Shown piece by piece: positions 1 through 8,679 of a DNA stretch of 64,000 bases. How positions within the stretch are numbered: the first letter of the stretch is position 1; every line of letters starts with the position of its first letter. The notes under the pieces are model-generated. The model had not been told where the DNA came from, did not search any database, and saw only the letters and a program-made list of their open reading frames with translations. Made by a program: the position numbers and the translations under genes. Origin of the DNA: Chitinophaga alhagiae (GTDB taxonomy: Bacteria; Bacteroidota; Bacteroidia; Chitinophagales; Chitinophagaceae); NCBI RefSeq assembly GCF_003568665.1, contig NZ_QXMH01000005.1:1-64000 (forward strand). Direction: 5' to 3'.

Positions 1-1
1 T

Positions 2-2386
2 GCCTATGGTTACAGCTATGATGCGGCCAACCGGCTGCTGAAGGCGGACTTCAGGGAAAGCCCCGGTACCGCGCATACGTGGGCGGAGAACCCGGCCACG
101 AAGTTTAATGTGAAGATGGGGGATGGGGTCACCCCCACCAGTGCCTATGACGCCAACGGCAATATCCTTCAAATGCAGCAGGAGGGCAAGACGGGCCCCA
201 CCACCAGCGGCCTCATCGACAACCTTTATTACAACTATACGAAAAACAGCGCCACCACCGGCAACCGGCTGCAGGGTGTGTATGACGCCCAGAATAATCC
301 CTCCAGTACGCTGGGCGACTTTAAGGAGATCACCACCGGCAGCGCTGGTGACCTGGACTATGACCAGGACCCTAACGGCAACCTGACCCGGGATAACAAC
401 AAGGGTATCTCCGCCATCACTTACAACCACCTGAACCTTCCGGAGCTGGTCACGATCACGGGCAAGGGCAGCATCCGGTACGTCTATGACGCTGCTGGCG
501 TCAAACACCGCAAAACGGTAACAGACCAGACCGGCCCCCAAAGCAAGACCACTGTTACTGCCTACAGCGGCGGGCTGGTCTATGAGAATGACAGCCTGCG
601 GCTGATCAGCCATGAAGAAGGCCGCATCCGGGTGAACAGTGAGGTGCAGCCGGTGGAGTATACTTATGACTATTTTATCAAAGACCACCTGGGCAACGTG
701 CGGATGGTGCTGACGGAAGGCAGCCAGCAGCAGCTGTACCTGGCGAGCATGGAAACAGAGCGCTCTGCTACGGAAAACGCCCTGTTCAGCAATATAGAGT
801 CCAGCCGCAGCGCCAAACCGGCGGGTTACCCGCAGGACGCCAGCGCGGGCAACCAGAACAGCCAGGTGGCCAAACTGAACGGTCAGCACCCTGACAAGCG
901 GGTGGGCCCCTCGCTGGTGCTGAAGGTGATGGCGGGAGATACGATCTCCATCGGGGCCAAGGCCTTTTACAAGTCCATCGGGCGCAAGCAGGATAAATCG
1001 CTGGTGCCGGTGGCAGACATGGCCACCTCGCTGCTGCGGGCGTTCGGCGGCGGGCAGCCGGGTGGCGGGGATAAGGAAACGGCCGGGGAGAACATGGCCC
1101 GCAGCCCGTTGAATGAACAGTTCTTAAATGACGGCTACGAGCGGATGAAGCAGAAGGAGCCGGCCGACCCTGCCCAGGCCAACCGTCCAAAAGCATACCT
1201 TAATTTTGCGTTATTCGACGATGCGTTTAACTTAGTGGAAGAGAACAGCGGCGTGCGGCAGGTGAAGGCGGAGCCGGACCAGTTGCAGACGCTGGCGCAG
1301 GACAAGATGGTGATCAAGAAGGGCGGGTTCCTGTATGTGTATACGAGCAATGAGACGCCGCAGGATGTGTTCTTTGATAACCTGGTGGTGATGAACAGCC
1401 CGGGGGCGGTGTTGGAGGAGACGCATTATTATCCGTTTGGGTTGACGATGGCGGGGATCAGTACCAAAGCACCAGGAAAGCTGGAGAATAAATATAAGTT
1501 CACCGGTCAGCTACTAGACGATGATCTAGGGTGGAACACTTACCAGATGAAATGGCGTACAATGGATCCGCAGATAGGGCGCTTTTTGCAAGTCGATCCT
1601 TTGGCAAGCAGCTATGTTCATAATAGTACCTATGCTTATGCTGAGAATAAAGTAACTACAGGGATTGATTTGGAGGGGCTGGAATGGGTTTCCAAGATAG
1701 ACGGTTCCGGGGCGACTAATGTAAGTGTTAATGTAAATTTTAGCGTGGATAAGAACCTGAAACTTTCGCCGGAGCAAATAGCTGCGTATCAATCTGCTAT
1801 TAGTAGCCAGTTAAACAGCACAATGCAATTGTCCTCAGATGGGACGATGTCAGGCAGTGTAACATATAATGGTGGTGATTCAAAAGCGTTAGGGGTGGTT
1901 GTTCCGAGTTTGAGCCTTTATGGTGATGCAAGTATAGTGGGAGGGCAAACTATATTTTCTGCTTCAAGTGTAAATATTTTTGACAAGAAAGGAAATTTAC
2001 GTTCTCCTGAAATGGTGGCTAATGATGCAGTTCATGAGCTTTTACACACAGTTAGGTTCGAGCATCCCTTTGAAAAGACGCAAGGTGCAGATACGAAACT
2101 TGTTAGTGAGGGTGGAAATAATTATTCAACTACACCTGCCACAGATTCTAAAATCCCATTCAATATAATGAATTACCCCATGATCAATATAGACGGGAAG
2201 AAGTCTGGCGATTTATGGAAAAGCACGGGTCAGTCACCTTCTTATTTGACTAAAGACCAAATTAAAATGTTGCTAAACGAAATTAAATTGCAGAATAATG
2301 GTGCTGGTGTGCCGGGAAGTTCGGGTTATTTGAATTATTGGATCAATACACCAGGAGAAGAAGTTAAAAAGAAGCAGAATGAATAA
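2..2386 (+). CDS. RHS-repeat polymorphic toxin, 3' part, with metzincin-like C-terminal tip
   Basis: The reading frame is open from base 2, so the gene starts outside the window; 794 residues are visible. The first codons already give an RHS/YD repeat (YGYSYDAANRLLKADF). RHS repeats continue to the core motif around 1546-1680 (PQIGRFLQVDPLASSY, then DLEGLEW), after which these proteins normally switch to a variable toxin tip. The tip (about 1680-2386, roughly 235 aa) has HELLHTVRFEH at 2033-2065. This fits HExxHxxxxxH of metzincin zinc proteases, with Arg where Gly is usual. NIMNY at 2162-2176 could be the Met-turn. DNA is GC-rich through the core and AT-rich in the tip, as expected for an exchanged tip. 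It overlaps the next gene by 8 nt. RHS identity is firm; protease activity is inferred from motifs. Confidence 0.9.
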   Translation, partial: AYGYSYDAANRLLKADFRESPGTAHTWAENPATKFNVKMGDGVTPTSAYDANGNILQMQQEGKTGPTTSGLIDNLYYNYTKNSATTGNRLQGVYDAQNNPSSTLGDFKEITTGSAGDLDYDQDPNGNLTRDNNKGISAITYNHLNLPELVTITGKGSIRYVYDAAGVKHRKTVTDQTGPQSKTTVTAYSGGLVYENDSLRLISHEEGRIRVNSEVQPVEYTYDYFIKDHLGNVRMVLTEGSQQQLYLASMETERSATENALFSNIESSRSAKPAGYPQDASAGNQNSQVAKLNGQHPDKRVGPSLVLKVMAGDTISIGAKAFYKSIGRKQDKSLVPVADMATSLLRAFGGGQPGGGDKETAGENMARSPLNEQFLNDGYERMKQKEPADPAQANRPKAYLNFALFDDAFNLVEENSGVRQVKAEPDQLQTLAQDKMVIKKGGFLYVYTSNETPQDVFFDNLVVMNSPGAVLEETHYYPFGLTMAGISTKAPGKLENKYKFTGQLLDDDLGWNTYQMKWRTMDPQIGRFLQVDPLASSYVHNSTYAYAENKVTTGIDLEGLEWVSKIDGSGATNVSVNVNFSVDKNLKLSPEQIAAYQSAISSQLNSTMQLSSDGTMSGSVTYNGGDSKALGVVVPSLSLYGDASIVGGQTIFSASSVNIFDKKGNLRSPEMVANDAVHELLHTVRFEHPFEKTQGADTKLVSEGGNNYSTTPATDSKIPFNIMNYPMINIDGKKSGDLWKSTGQSPSYLTKDQIKMLLNEIKLQNNGAGVPGSSGYLNYWINTPGEEVKKKQNE

Positions 2387-2813
2387 GGTTATATTAATAT
2401 CGTTGCTACAGCTCTGTATGTTATGGAGTTGTGATGCGCAGCATAGGGTTAATAGTACAACAGCACAAGATTGTAGCCAAGAATATGATTCAATTTTGCA
2501 ACGCCGGGTATACACTAACGTGGATAAGATGCCTGAATTTGAGAAGGGAGAAGTTAGCCTTTTGGAATTTTTCAGGAATAATTTTCGATATCCGGAGAAT
2601 CAGGACCATTTTCAAGGTTCGATCAACTTAGTGTTTATTATTGATGCTACTGGACGGGTAACAGATGGTCATATTTATAAAAAATCAGAGACGGAGTTAA
2701 CATTAGTAGACAAAGAAGCATTACGAGTATTATCTATTATGCCCAAGTGGAAAGCAGGGAGTTGTAAAGGGCGAAAAGTTCCAGTAAGGATGTTTTGGCC
2801 TGTTAAATTTTAA
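2379..2813 (+). CDS. Small lipoprotein with TonB C-terminal-like domain; candidate immunity/partner of the RHS tip
   Basis: 144 aa. The N-terminus is a lipoprotein signal with lipobox LWSC (Cys about residue 18). Residues about 45-144 read as a TonB C-terminal-type fold: a PEFEKG start, GSINLVFIIDATGRV in the middle, and IMPKWKAG...VPVRMFWPVKF at the end. There is no TonB transmembrane/proline linker, so it is not a classical energy transducer. Its ATG lies inside the last codons of the RHS gene (8-nt overlap), implying translational coupling, and it shares the AT-rich composition of the tip. A strong terminator follows at 2831. Position, size and cell-envelope location suit an immunity protein against an envelope-acting protease; that role is inference, the domain and lipobox are seen. 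Confidence 0.75.
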   Translation: MNKVILISLLQLCMLWSCDAQHRVNSTTAQDCSQEYDSILQRRVYTNVDKMPEFEKGEVSLLEFFRNNFRYPENQDHFQGSINLVFIIDATGRVTDGHIYKKSETELTLVDKEALRVLSIMPKWKAGSCKGRKVPVRMFWPVKF

Positions 2814-2830
2814 TGCATTATTATTAAGCA

Positions 2831-2860
2831 AAGCCCGCGCGATCCGCGCGGGCTTGTGTT
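2831..2860 (+). terminator. Rho-independent terminator after RHS/lipoprotein pair
   Basis: Perfect 11-bp GC-rich stem (2831-2841 with 2845-2855), 3-nt loop, followed by a T-rich tail. It closes the RHS-lipoprotein unit before the second RHS gene. Confidence 0.85.
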
Positions 2861-2937
2861 TTAAGCGTATGCCTTGCGTGCTTTATATGAAAATAAAAAA
2901 AATGTGCTTATTATTGTTCAATACCTATACCTAATAT

Positions 2938-5900
2938 ATGATAACCCAATCCACTTTACGATTCAATATTGCAAAATTGGTTACCCTGGTAATCTTTAAT
3001 TTTGTTCTATATACTGCTACAGACTCGTTTGCCCAATCAGGAAACCTAGCTCAGATTATTCCGCCTTCACCATCTAGCAGGGAATATGACAAATACATTA
3101 ACTATCAGGTAAGTTTGTATAATGGCGTGCCGCAGATATCAATACCATTATATGAAATAAAAATAGGGAGTATATCAGTGCCAATTAGTTTAAACTATCA
3201 CGCTTCTGGTATTAAATATGGGCAGGCTGATGGCGAAGTCGGAGTTGGTTGGGTACTAGAACCTGGCTGCAGGATTTCCAGGACCATAAACGGAAGACCT
3301 GACGAGTTATTTCCCAAGCCTGAAATCTCTGGTCTGGATGTTCCATCCAACTTTAGCACCAATAAGTCAAGAGATACTTATCTGGCGCAGTTTATCAGAT
3401 TGGAGGAACCGGATATTCCGTTGCCGACCCAATTGTCTGATGGCGAATTTGACCTATTTACGTATTCTTTGCCGTCACAGAGCGGAACATTTGTGATAGA
3501 AGACAGGCAGGCGAAAACAATCAGGCAAATATCCCGTTCCAATCTTTCTGTTAACTACGTTCAAAACCCCGACTTATCAATTAATTATTTTGAATTGAAA
3601 GACGGGAATGGAATTAAGTACAAAACAGGCCCCACCGAAAATAATGGTAATGCTGGAGGATATTTCCCCATACCGCCTACCGCCTGGGTAATATCTGATA
3701 TTGATGATCTGTTTGGCAACTATGTCAGATTTAGTTATAATTCATATGTTGAATCAACATTTGAACCAAATGTAAGTTTTGTGGCTCATTCCGGATCTGC
3801 TATCGAGCCCTGCAGTCAAGATGGGTTTGCTAGCATATCCTATACTCCGCCTTCCCACTACAATATTAAACGCATAAGTGAAATAGTATCAAATGAATTG
3901 ACGGTAACTTTTAACAGGACCACGTCTGTTGGTTTTCTCACTAGTATAGTTATTAAGAATAAACAAAACGAAATAATTAGGAATATAGAATTTACCTATT
4001 CCAGTACGTTGCATCATTTTCTGGATGAGGTTAAAATATCTGGTAGCGAAACTGCAGCTAGCCAAACATATAAGTTTGATTATTATGACAGGGACCAGGG
4101 GGACTTGGGCAACTTTACCCCAGATTATTGGGGGTATTATAAGCGGCAGCCTTCAAATACGTATAAATTTCCTGACTTCGGTGTTTATTCTTATTGCAAT
4201 AGCTCGGGAGTTCCGCAAACACTAAGCTTTTACGGGCTAACCGGTAACGACCGTGCTGCATCATCAGGAAATGATGCAGCATGTTTTACGCTGAGTAAAA
4301 TCACTTACCCAACGGGAGGTACTACAACCTACGAATATGAGCCTAACGCATACACGGGGATCAAAGATGGGATGATTGCGACGAAATATGCTGGAATAAG
4401 AATAAAGCGAATTTCATCGAACGATCAGGTAAATAACGGAACGTTGGTGAAGCAATATTTCTATGGTAATAATGGGGATGGTATCGGAAAGGTACATATT
4501 GACCTGGCCGACAAATCGTATTTTATGACAGATCGGCCGGCTTATGTTTGCATATATACCCCTAATGCCAGTGCTCCGGTATATGTAGCTCAGGAAATAT
4601 TATTCAGTACCCGGCCCAATGAAGAACTTGCTTCTGGCGGGTTTTTAGGTGCTCCGGTTCAATATGATAAAGTAGTAGAAATTACAAATGGTGGGAAAAT
4701 AGAATATATTTATGATGTTCCTTCTGACGGAAACTGGTACCAGTATACCACCAATAGTCAGTATACCGGTTTCAAGAACGTTAATCCTGGCAATTCTCCA
4801 GCGCAATGTAATCAAGCATTGCAGACTAACTATATTGCCTACCCCAATTATTACATATCAAGCTATGAATCGTGGAACACTCCTGTTCTGAAAACAAGAT
4901 CGGTTTACAAATCCAGTAGCGGTAGCTACAAATTAGTTTTGAAGGATTCATGTACCTATGATGTTGTAGGGGAAGTAAACCTTTATGGACTTAAAGTTCG
5001 CCGTTTTCTGGCGCCATCCAACGCAAGTTATAATAGCGGCGATTTTTATGCCTGTGGCATAAATTCCATTTTTGATTTTGAGAGTTATCGTATATCCACT
5101 GCCAATAAAGTGCTTTCTGAGAAAACAACAAAGGTCTATAACGGAAGTCAAGTGCTTCATCAGAAGACCAGTTATTATTATAACGCAGATTTCCAACTTT
5201 CAAAGGAAGAAAACTGGAATAGCGATGGCACAATGACGACGATGAAGATGACCTATCCGGCTGATTATGGTGCGATAACAGCAACGGATAATGTTTCCGC
5301 TGGAATAAAGGCACTCCAGGATGTTCACGTTCTAAATCCATGGATTGAAAAAATAAAGATACGGACTGCTACTACAGACAAATTGATTGATGGGTTATTT
5401 CAAGTATATAGGACAGATAAGCCCCTTGCTGATAGATTGATGGTGACAGAGGCACCGGGTCCTATTCTCAATTTTACACAATCAAAGAACATCAATGGCG
5501 CTGTTTCTTTTGATTCGCACTATCAACCCAGGTTCCAATTCAATGAATATGATCTTCACGGTAATATTTTGGAACAACAGAAAATAGAAGATGTAAAAGA
5601 AGTTTATTTCTGGGGTTACAATTCTCTATATCCTGTTGCAAAAATAATAGGAAGCAACTATAATACGGCCAAAGCTCATGTCAACCAGGCTTTGCTTGAT
5701 AATGTAAACGGAACATATACTGATTCGCAGATGAGGGCTGAATTGAACAAACTTCGTATCAATCTCCCCAATGCACTGGTTACAACGTATACTTATGCAC
5801 CATTGACGGGCATGACGTCGGAGACCGATCCGTCTGGAAGAACTATTTTTTATGAGTATGACAGCCTTGGGCGGCTAACGCTGATCCGTGATCATGATGG

Positions 5901-5946
5901 CAAGATTCTGAAGAAGTATGACTATCAATACAAGGTTTCCCAATAG
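2938..5946 (+). CDS. Secreted RHS-repeat protein (AT-rich, no toxin tip)
   Basis: 1002 aa. A signal peptide spans about residues 1-33 (cleavage after DSFAQ). The N-terminal part is the Bacteroidota RHS-associated type: PSPSSREYDKYINYQVSLYN, then a beta-rich block with SLNYHASGIKYGQADGEVGVGW. YD-type repeats appear near the C-terminus (YEYDSLGRLTLIRDHDGKIL at about 5851-5910). It stops shortly after the last repeat (KKYDYQYKVSQ) and has neither the RHS core (GRFxxxDPLA) nor a variable tip. Codon and base composition are clearly more AT-rich than the genes after 6.3 kb. It may be a stand-alone surface protein of the family or an RHS half-gene whose tip was lost; such short forms are common in this phylum, so truncation is not proven. 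Confidence 0.85.
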   Translation: MITQSTLRFNIAKLVTLVIFNFVLYTATDSFAQSGNLAQIIPPSPSSREYDKYINYQVSLYNGVPQISIPLYEIKIGSISVPISLNYHASGIKYGQADGEVGVGWVLEPGCRISRTINGRPDELFPKPEISGLDVPSNFSTNKSRDTYLAQFIRLEEPDIPLPTQLSDGEFDLFTYSLPSQSGTFVIEDRQAKTIRQISRSNLSVNYVQNPDLSINYFELKDGNGIKYKTGPTENNGNAGGYFPIPPTAWVISDIDDLFGNYVRFSYNSYVESTFEPNVSFVAHSGSAIEPCSQDGFASISYTPPSHYNIKRISEIVSNELTVTFNRTTSVGFLTSIVIKNKQNEIIRNIEFTYSSTLHHFLDEVKISGSETAASQTYKFDYYDRDQGDLGNFTPDYWGYYKRQPSNTYKFPDFGVYSYCNSSGVPQTLSFYGLTGNDRAASSGNDAACFTLSKITYPTGGTTTYEYEPNAYTGIKDGMIATKYAGIRIKRISSNDQVNNGTLVKQYFYGNNGDGIGKVHIDLADKSYFMTDRPAYVCIYTPNASAPVYVAQEILFSTRPNEELASGGFLGAPVQYDKVVEITNGGKIEYIYDVPSDGNWYQYTTNSQYTGFKNVNPGNSPAQCNQALQTNYIAYPNYYISSYESWNTPVLKTRSVYKSSSGSYKLVLKDSCTYDVVGEVNLYGLKVRRFLAPSNASYNSGDFYACGINSIFDFESYRISTANKVLSEKTTKVYNGSQVLHQKTSYYYNADFQLSKEENWNSDGTMTTMKMTYPADYGAITATDNVSAGIKALQDVHVLNPWIEKIKIRTATTDKLIDGLFQVYRTDKPLADRLMVTEAPGPILNFTQSKNINGAVSFDSHYQPRFQFNEYDLHGNILEQQKIEDVKEVYFWGYNSLYPVAKIIGSNYNTAKAHVNQALLDNVNGTYTDSQMRAELNKLRINLPNALVTTYTYAPLTGMTSETDPSGRTIFYEYDSLGRLTLIRDHDGKILKKYDYQYKVSQ

Positions 5947-6303
5947 CTTTCTATGCAGCAGGCTTTTGGGTGCTAGAGATTTCTGTGCTTTTAAAACATC
6001 TTACAAAAGGGGGACGAGGGTTACCATTACATATGGTCTGAAAGACCCAGAAATTTTTTTCATTAAAGATGATGATGCTAAAGTAGTTTATTATTGTTTA
6101 TGCTGCTTTAGTATATATCTTCTGACCAACCATGAACTTATGCTCTCTAAGGGCAAGAATCCAGAATGTAAAGGAAATGGTAAACCAGGGCTTCTTGCCA
6201 TAAGAATTAATTTTCTATAACTTATCATGGGTAACCGTCGTTTCCCATCTAAAGCCATTTTACGTCGTCCCCAAAAATGTTTTCAAAAAAATCCCCCTTC
6301 CCC
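5947..6303. other. AT-rich spacer without convincing gene
   Basis: About 360 bp after the RHS gene. An open frame runs here but shows no codon bias, domain or ribosome binding site. AT-rich composition continues to about 6.3 kb and then switches to the GC-rich chromosomal average, so this probably marks the right edge of the RHS island. Confidence 0.5.
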
Positions 6304-6330
6304 CGTCACGTTCCTCCCCCCAATTGTGTC
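6304..6330 (+). promoter_or_regulatory. Candidate ECF41-type promoter
   Basis: CGTCACG, 16 nt, TGTC, ending 31 nt before the decarboxylase ATG. From memory, the promoter described for ECF41 sigma factors is TGTCACA, 16 nt, CGTC, so the GTCAC core, the spacing and the TC of the second element agree while several bases differ. The operon it would drive encodes an ECF41-like sigma factor. Confidence 0.35.
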
Positions 6331-6361
6331 TTATTAGAGAACCTTCAAAAATTTAAACAAA

Positions 6362-6820
6362 ATGGAACCAAGGATCTCTTATCAGGACACACCCAAAGGC
6401 TTTATGGACGGCCTCCTCAAAACCGGCAGCTTCGTACGCAGCTCCGGCCTCAACGCCCAACTACAGGAGCTGGTCTACTACCGCGTATCCCAGATCAACG
6501 GTTGCGCTTTCTGCATTGACATGCATTATAAGGACGCCATCCACCGCGGGGAATCCGAACAGCGCCTGCACGGCCTGGCCGCCTGGCGGGAAACGCCGTA
6601 TTACACAGAAGCGGAAAGGGCTGCGCTCGCCTACGCGGACGCGCTGACCATTCACTGTGATGCGGACGATGAAGTGTATGAAGCCCTCACAGCTCATTTC
6701 TCCAGGGAGGATATCGCCAACCTCACCCTGGCCATCGCCACCATCAATACCTGGAACCGCCTGAACAAAGCGTTCAGAACGGTAGCGGGGAATTACAAAG
6801 TAAACGTATCATTGCAGTAG
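6362..6820 (+). CDS. Carboxymuconolactone decarboxylase / AhpD-family protein
   Basis: 152 aa, usual length for the single-domain family. It contains the AhpD signature NGCAFCIDMH: redox CxxC at Cys48 and Cys51 with His55 four residues on. The helical domain continues to about residue 145 (LAYADALTIH, then ATINTWNRLNKAFRT). Such proteins reduce alkylhydroperoxide or act as peroxidase-like thiol enzymes; the true substrate is unknown. It is the first gene of a three-gene unit with the EamA transporter (12-nt gap) and an ECF41-type sigma factor. CMD/AhpD genes are the classic partners and targets of ECF41 sigma factors, which supports both calls. The start at 6362 follows an A-rich leader. Confidence 0.9.
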   Translation: MEPRISYQDTPKGFMDGLLKTGSFVRSSGLNAQLQELVYYRVSQINGCAFCIDMHYKDAIHRGESEQRLHGLAAWRETPYYTEAERAALAYADALTIHCDADDEVYEALTAHFSREDIANLTLAIATINTWNRLNKAFRTVAGNYKVNVSLQ

Positions 6821-6832
6821 AAAACAGGCAGC

Positions 6833-7792
6833 ATGGACAGGAATTTATTGAAAGGCATTCTATACGTAGGCATTGGTGCGGCCAGCTACGGGGTATTGGC
6901 TACCATTGTGCGGCTGGCCTATAACGAGGGCTATTCCACCACGGAAGTAACGTTTGCGCAATACCTGCCGGGGCTTGTAGTGATGGGCTGCCTGTGGCTG
7001 TTCAGGGAAAAAACGCCCCGCAAAGCGTCGGGAAACGGCGGTACATCAGAAAACCGAAAAACGCCGGAAAACAGCCGTACGCCAGAAAGCCGCCGCGATG
7101 CGTGGAAGCTCATAGCCGGCGGCACCTGCTACGGGCTCACGGGCTTTTTCTATTACCTCTCCGTGCAATACCTGCCTGTGTCTATCTGCGTGATATTGCT
7201 GATGCAAACCATCTGGATGGGCGTGGTGCTGGAAAGCCTGCTGGCCACCCGCTGGCCGGGTATCAGCAAGATCATTGCCATGGTTATTGTGCTGCTGGGT
7301 ACCGTATTGGCTACCAACGTGCTGTCTGCCCGCGGCAGCCTCCACCTGCAGGGGCTGCTCTGGGGCCTGGCGGCGGCGGTGACCTATACGGTATCCCTGT
7401 ATGTGTCTAACAGCGTGGCCACCGGCATGTCTCCCCAAAAGAAGGGCTTCTTTATATTATTAGGCGGCACGGCCATGGTACTGGCCGTGGGCTTGCTGAA
7501 CATGCCGGCGCAGTTCCATTTTTCCATTTTCTGGAAATGGGGGCTGTTGCTGGCGTTGTTCGGCACCATTGTACCGCCGCTGCTCTTCAACGTCGGGTTC
7601 CCCAAAACGGGCATTGGGCTGGGGGCTATTATTATCGCTATTGAAATACCGGTTTCCGTGAGTATGGCCTGGCTGCTCCTGCATGAGCGGGTGAACGGCT
7701 GGCAATGGTTAGGCATTGTGCTGATCATTGTTTCCATCGTGATCATGAACCTGCACCTACTCCGGAAAGAACTTGTAAAAGCATCGTCATGA
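6833..7792 (+). CDS. EamA/DMT-superfamily transporter
   Basis: 319 aa with about ten hydrophobic helices in two EamA repeats, the usual architecture of drug/metabolite transporters of the inner membrane. The first repeat begins ILYVGIGAASYGVLATIVRL; the second includes TGIGLGAIIIAIEIPVSVSM. Between helices 2 and 3 (residues about 62-92) sits a hydrophilic Arg/Pro/Ser/Glu-rich loop with a repeated NRKTPEN / SRTPES pattern, longer than normal for the family. It starts 12 nt after the AhpD gene, and its stop overlaps the sigma-factor start (ATGA). Substrate cannot be deduced. Confidence 0.9.
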   Translation: MDRNLLKGILYVGIGAASYGVLATIVRLAYNEGYSTTEVTFAQYLPGLVVMGCLWLFREKTPRKASGNGGTSENRKTPENSRTPESRRDAWKLIAGGTCYGLTGFFYYLSVQYLPVSICVILLMQTIWMGVVLESLLATRWPGISKIIAMVIVLLGTVLATNVLSARGSLHLQGLLWGLAAAVTYTVSLYVSNSVATGMSPQKKGFFILLGGTAMVLAVGLLNMPAQFHFSIFWKWGLLLALFGTIVPPLLFNVGFPKTGIGLGAIIIAIEIPVSVSMAWLLLHERVNGWQWLGIVLIIVSIVIMNLHLLRKELVKASS

Positions 7793-8637
7793 AAGACTAT
7801 CAGAAACAGCTGTTCCCATACGCTTATAATATTGCCGGCAGCGCGGAAGATGCGCGGGATATTGTGCAGGACGTGCTCACGGCTTATTATGCCGCCCCGC
7901 GGGAGGGTATTGAGAACGAAAAGGCCTACCTGGTCAAAAGCGTCATCAACCACGCCATCAACGCCAAAAACAGGAAAAAACGCACGGTACAACCGGAGGT
8001 ATGGCTGCCGGAGCCGGTGGCTACTGAGGCGGCGGACACCAATGTTTATCTGAAAGATATTTTGTCTTACTCGCTGCTGGTGCTGCTGGAAAAGCTGAAC
8101 GCCCGGGAGCGGGCGGCTTTCATACTGAAAGAGAGCTTTGATTATGCCCACCACGAGATTGCAGACATCCTGGGTACCACCGAGGAGCATAGCCGCAAGC
8201 TGCTGAGCCGCGCCAAAGCCAAGCTGTTCAAGCCGGGAGAACCGGCGGCTACGGGCATCCGCTCCGCGCAAACCAGCGCGCTGCTGGAAAATTACATTGC
8301 GGCCATCCGCGGCCGCAATATGGAAAAGCTGGAAAGCCTGCTGGCGGAAGATATTGCCTTCTACGCAGACGGCGGCAAGCTGAATGTGGTGAAACGCATC
8401 TGCACCGGCGTGCCGGATGTGGCGGAGCTGCTCATTCATGTTTACCACACCTACCAGACGGGCTCCAGCGTCAGGTTCGCTACCATCAACCACCAACCCG
8501 CATTTCTATATTATGTCGAAGACCGGCTGTATGTATGCCAGGTGTTTGCCGTATCTCCGGAAAACGGGCGTATCCTGCAGATCAGCAATATCGTAGACCC
8601 TGAAAAACTGAAGATACTGGCCGGGCATTTTGCATGA
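7789..8637 (+). CDS. ECF RNA polymerase sigma factor, ECF41/SigJ type
   Basis: 282 aa from the ATG at 7789, which overlaps the transporter stop; a longer in-frame extension into the transporter gene is unlikely. Residues about 5-60 are sigma region 2 (LFPYAYNIAGSAEDARDIVQ). Residues about 92-148 are region 4 with the helix-turn-helix YAHHEIADILGTTEEHSRKL. A SnoaL-like C-terminal extension (about 160-282) follows, carrying DGGK at 194-197, matching the DGGGK hallmark of ECF41. In this group the extension replaces a separate anti-sigma factor and modulates activity; none is seen here. Adjacent CMD gene fits the known ECF41 context. Confidence 0.9.
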   Translation: MKDYQKQLFPYAYNIAGSAEDARDIVQDVLTAYYAAPREGIENEKAYLVKSVINHAINAKNRKKRTVQPEVWLPEPVATEAADTNVYLKDILSYSLLVLLEKLNARERAAFILKESFDYAHHEIADILGTTEEHSRKLLSRAKAKLFKPGEPAATGIRSAQTSALLENYIAAIRGRNMEKLESLLAEDIAFYADGGKLNVVKRICTGVPDVAELLIHVYHTYQTGSSVRFATINHQPAFLYYVEDRLYVCQVFAVSPENGRILQISNIVDPEKLKILAGHFA

Positions 8638-8679
8638 ACGGGGCGGTTATTATTGTTCCCGTTGTGATGCACCCTGAAG

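Noticed and set aside
5918..6220. 100-codon frame after the second RHS gene
   Set aside because: Overlaps the RHS end in another frame and shows no family or bias.
7384..8496. 370-codon frame antisense to the transporter and sigma genes
   Set aside because: Both genes on the other strand have strong family matches; this frame has none.
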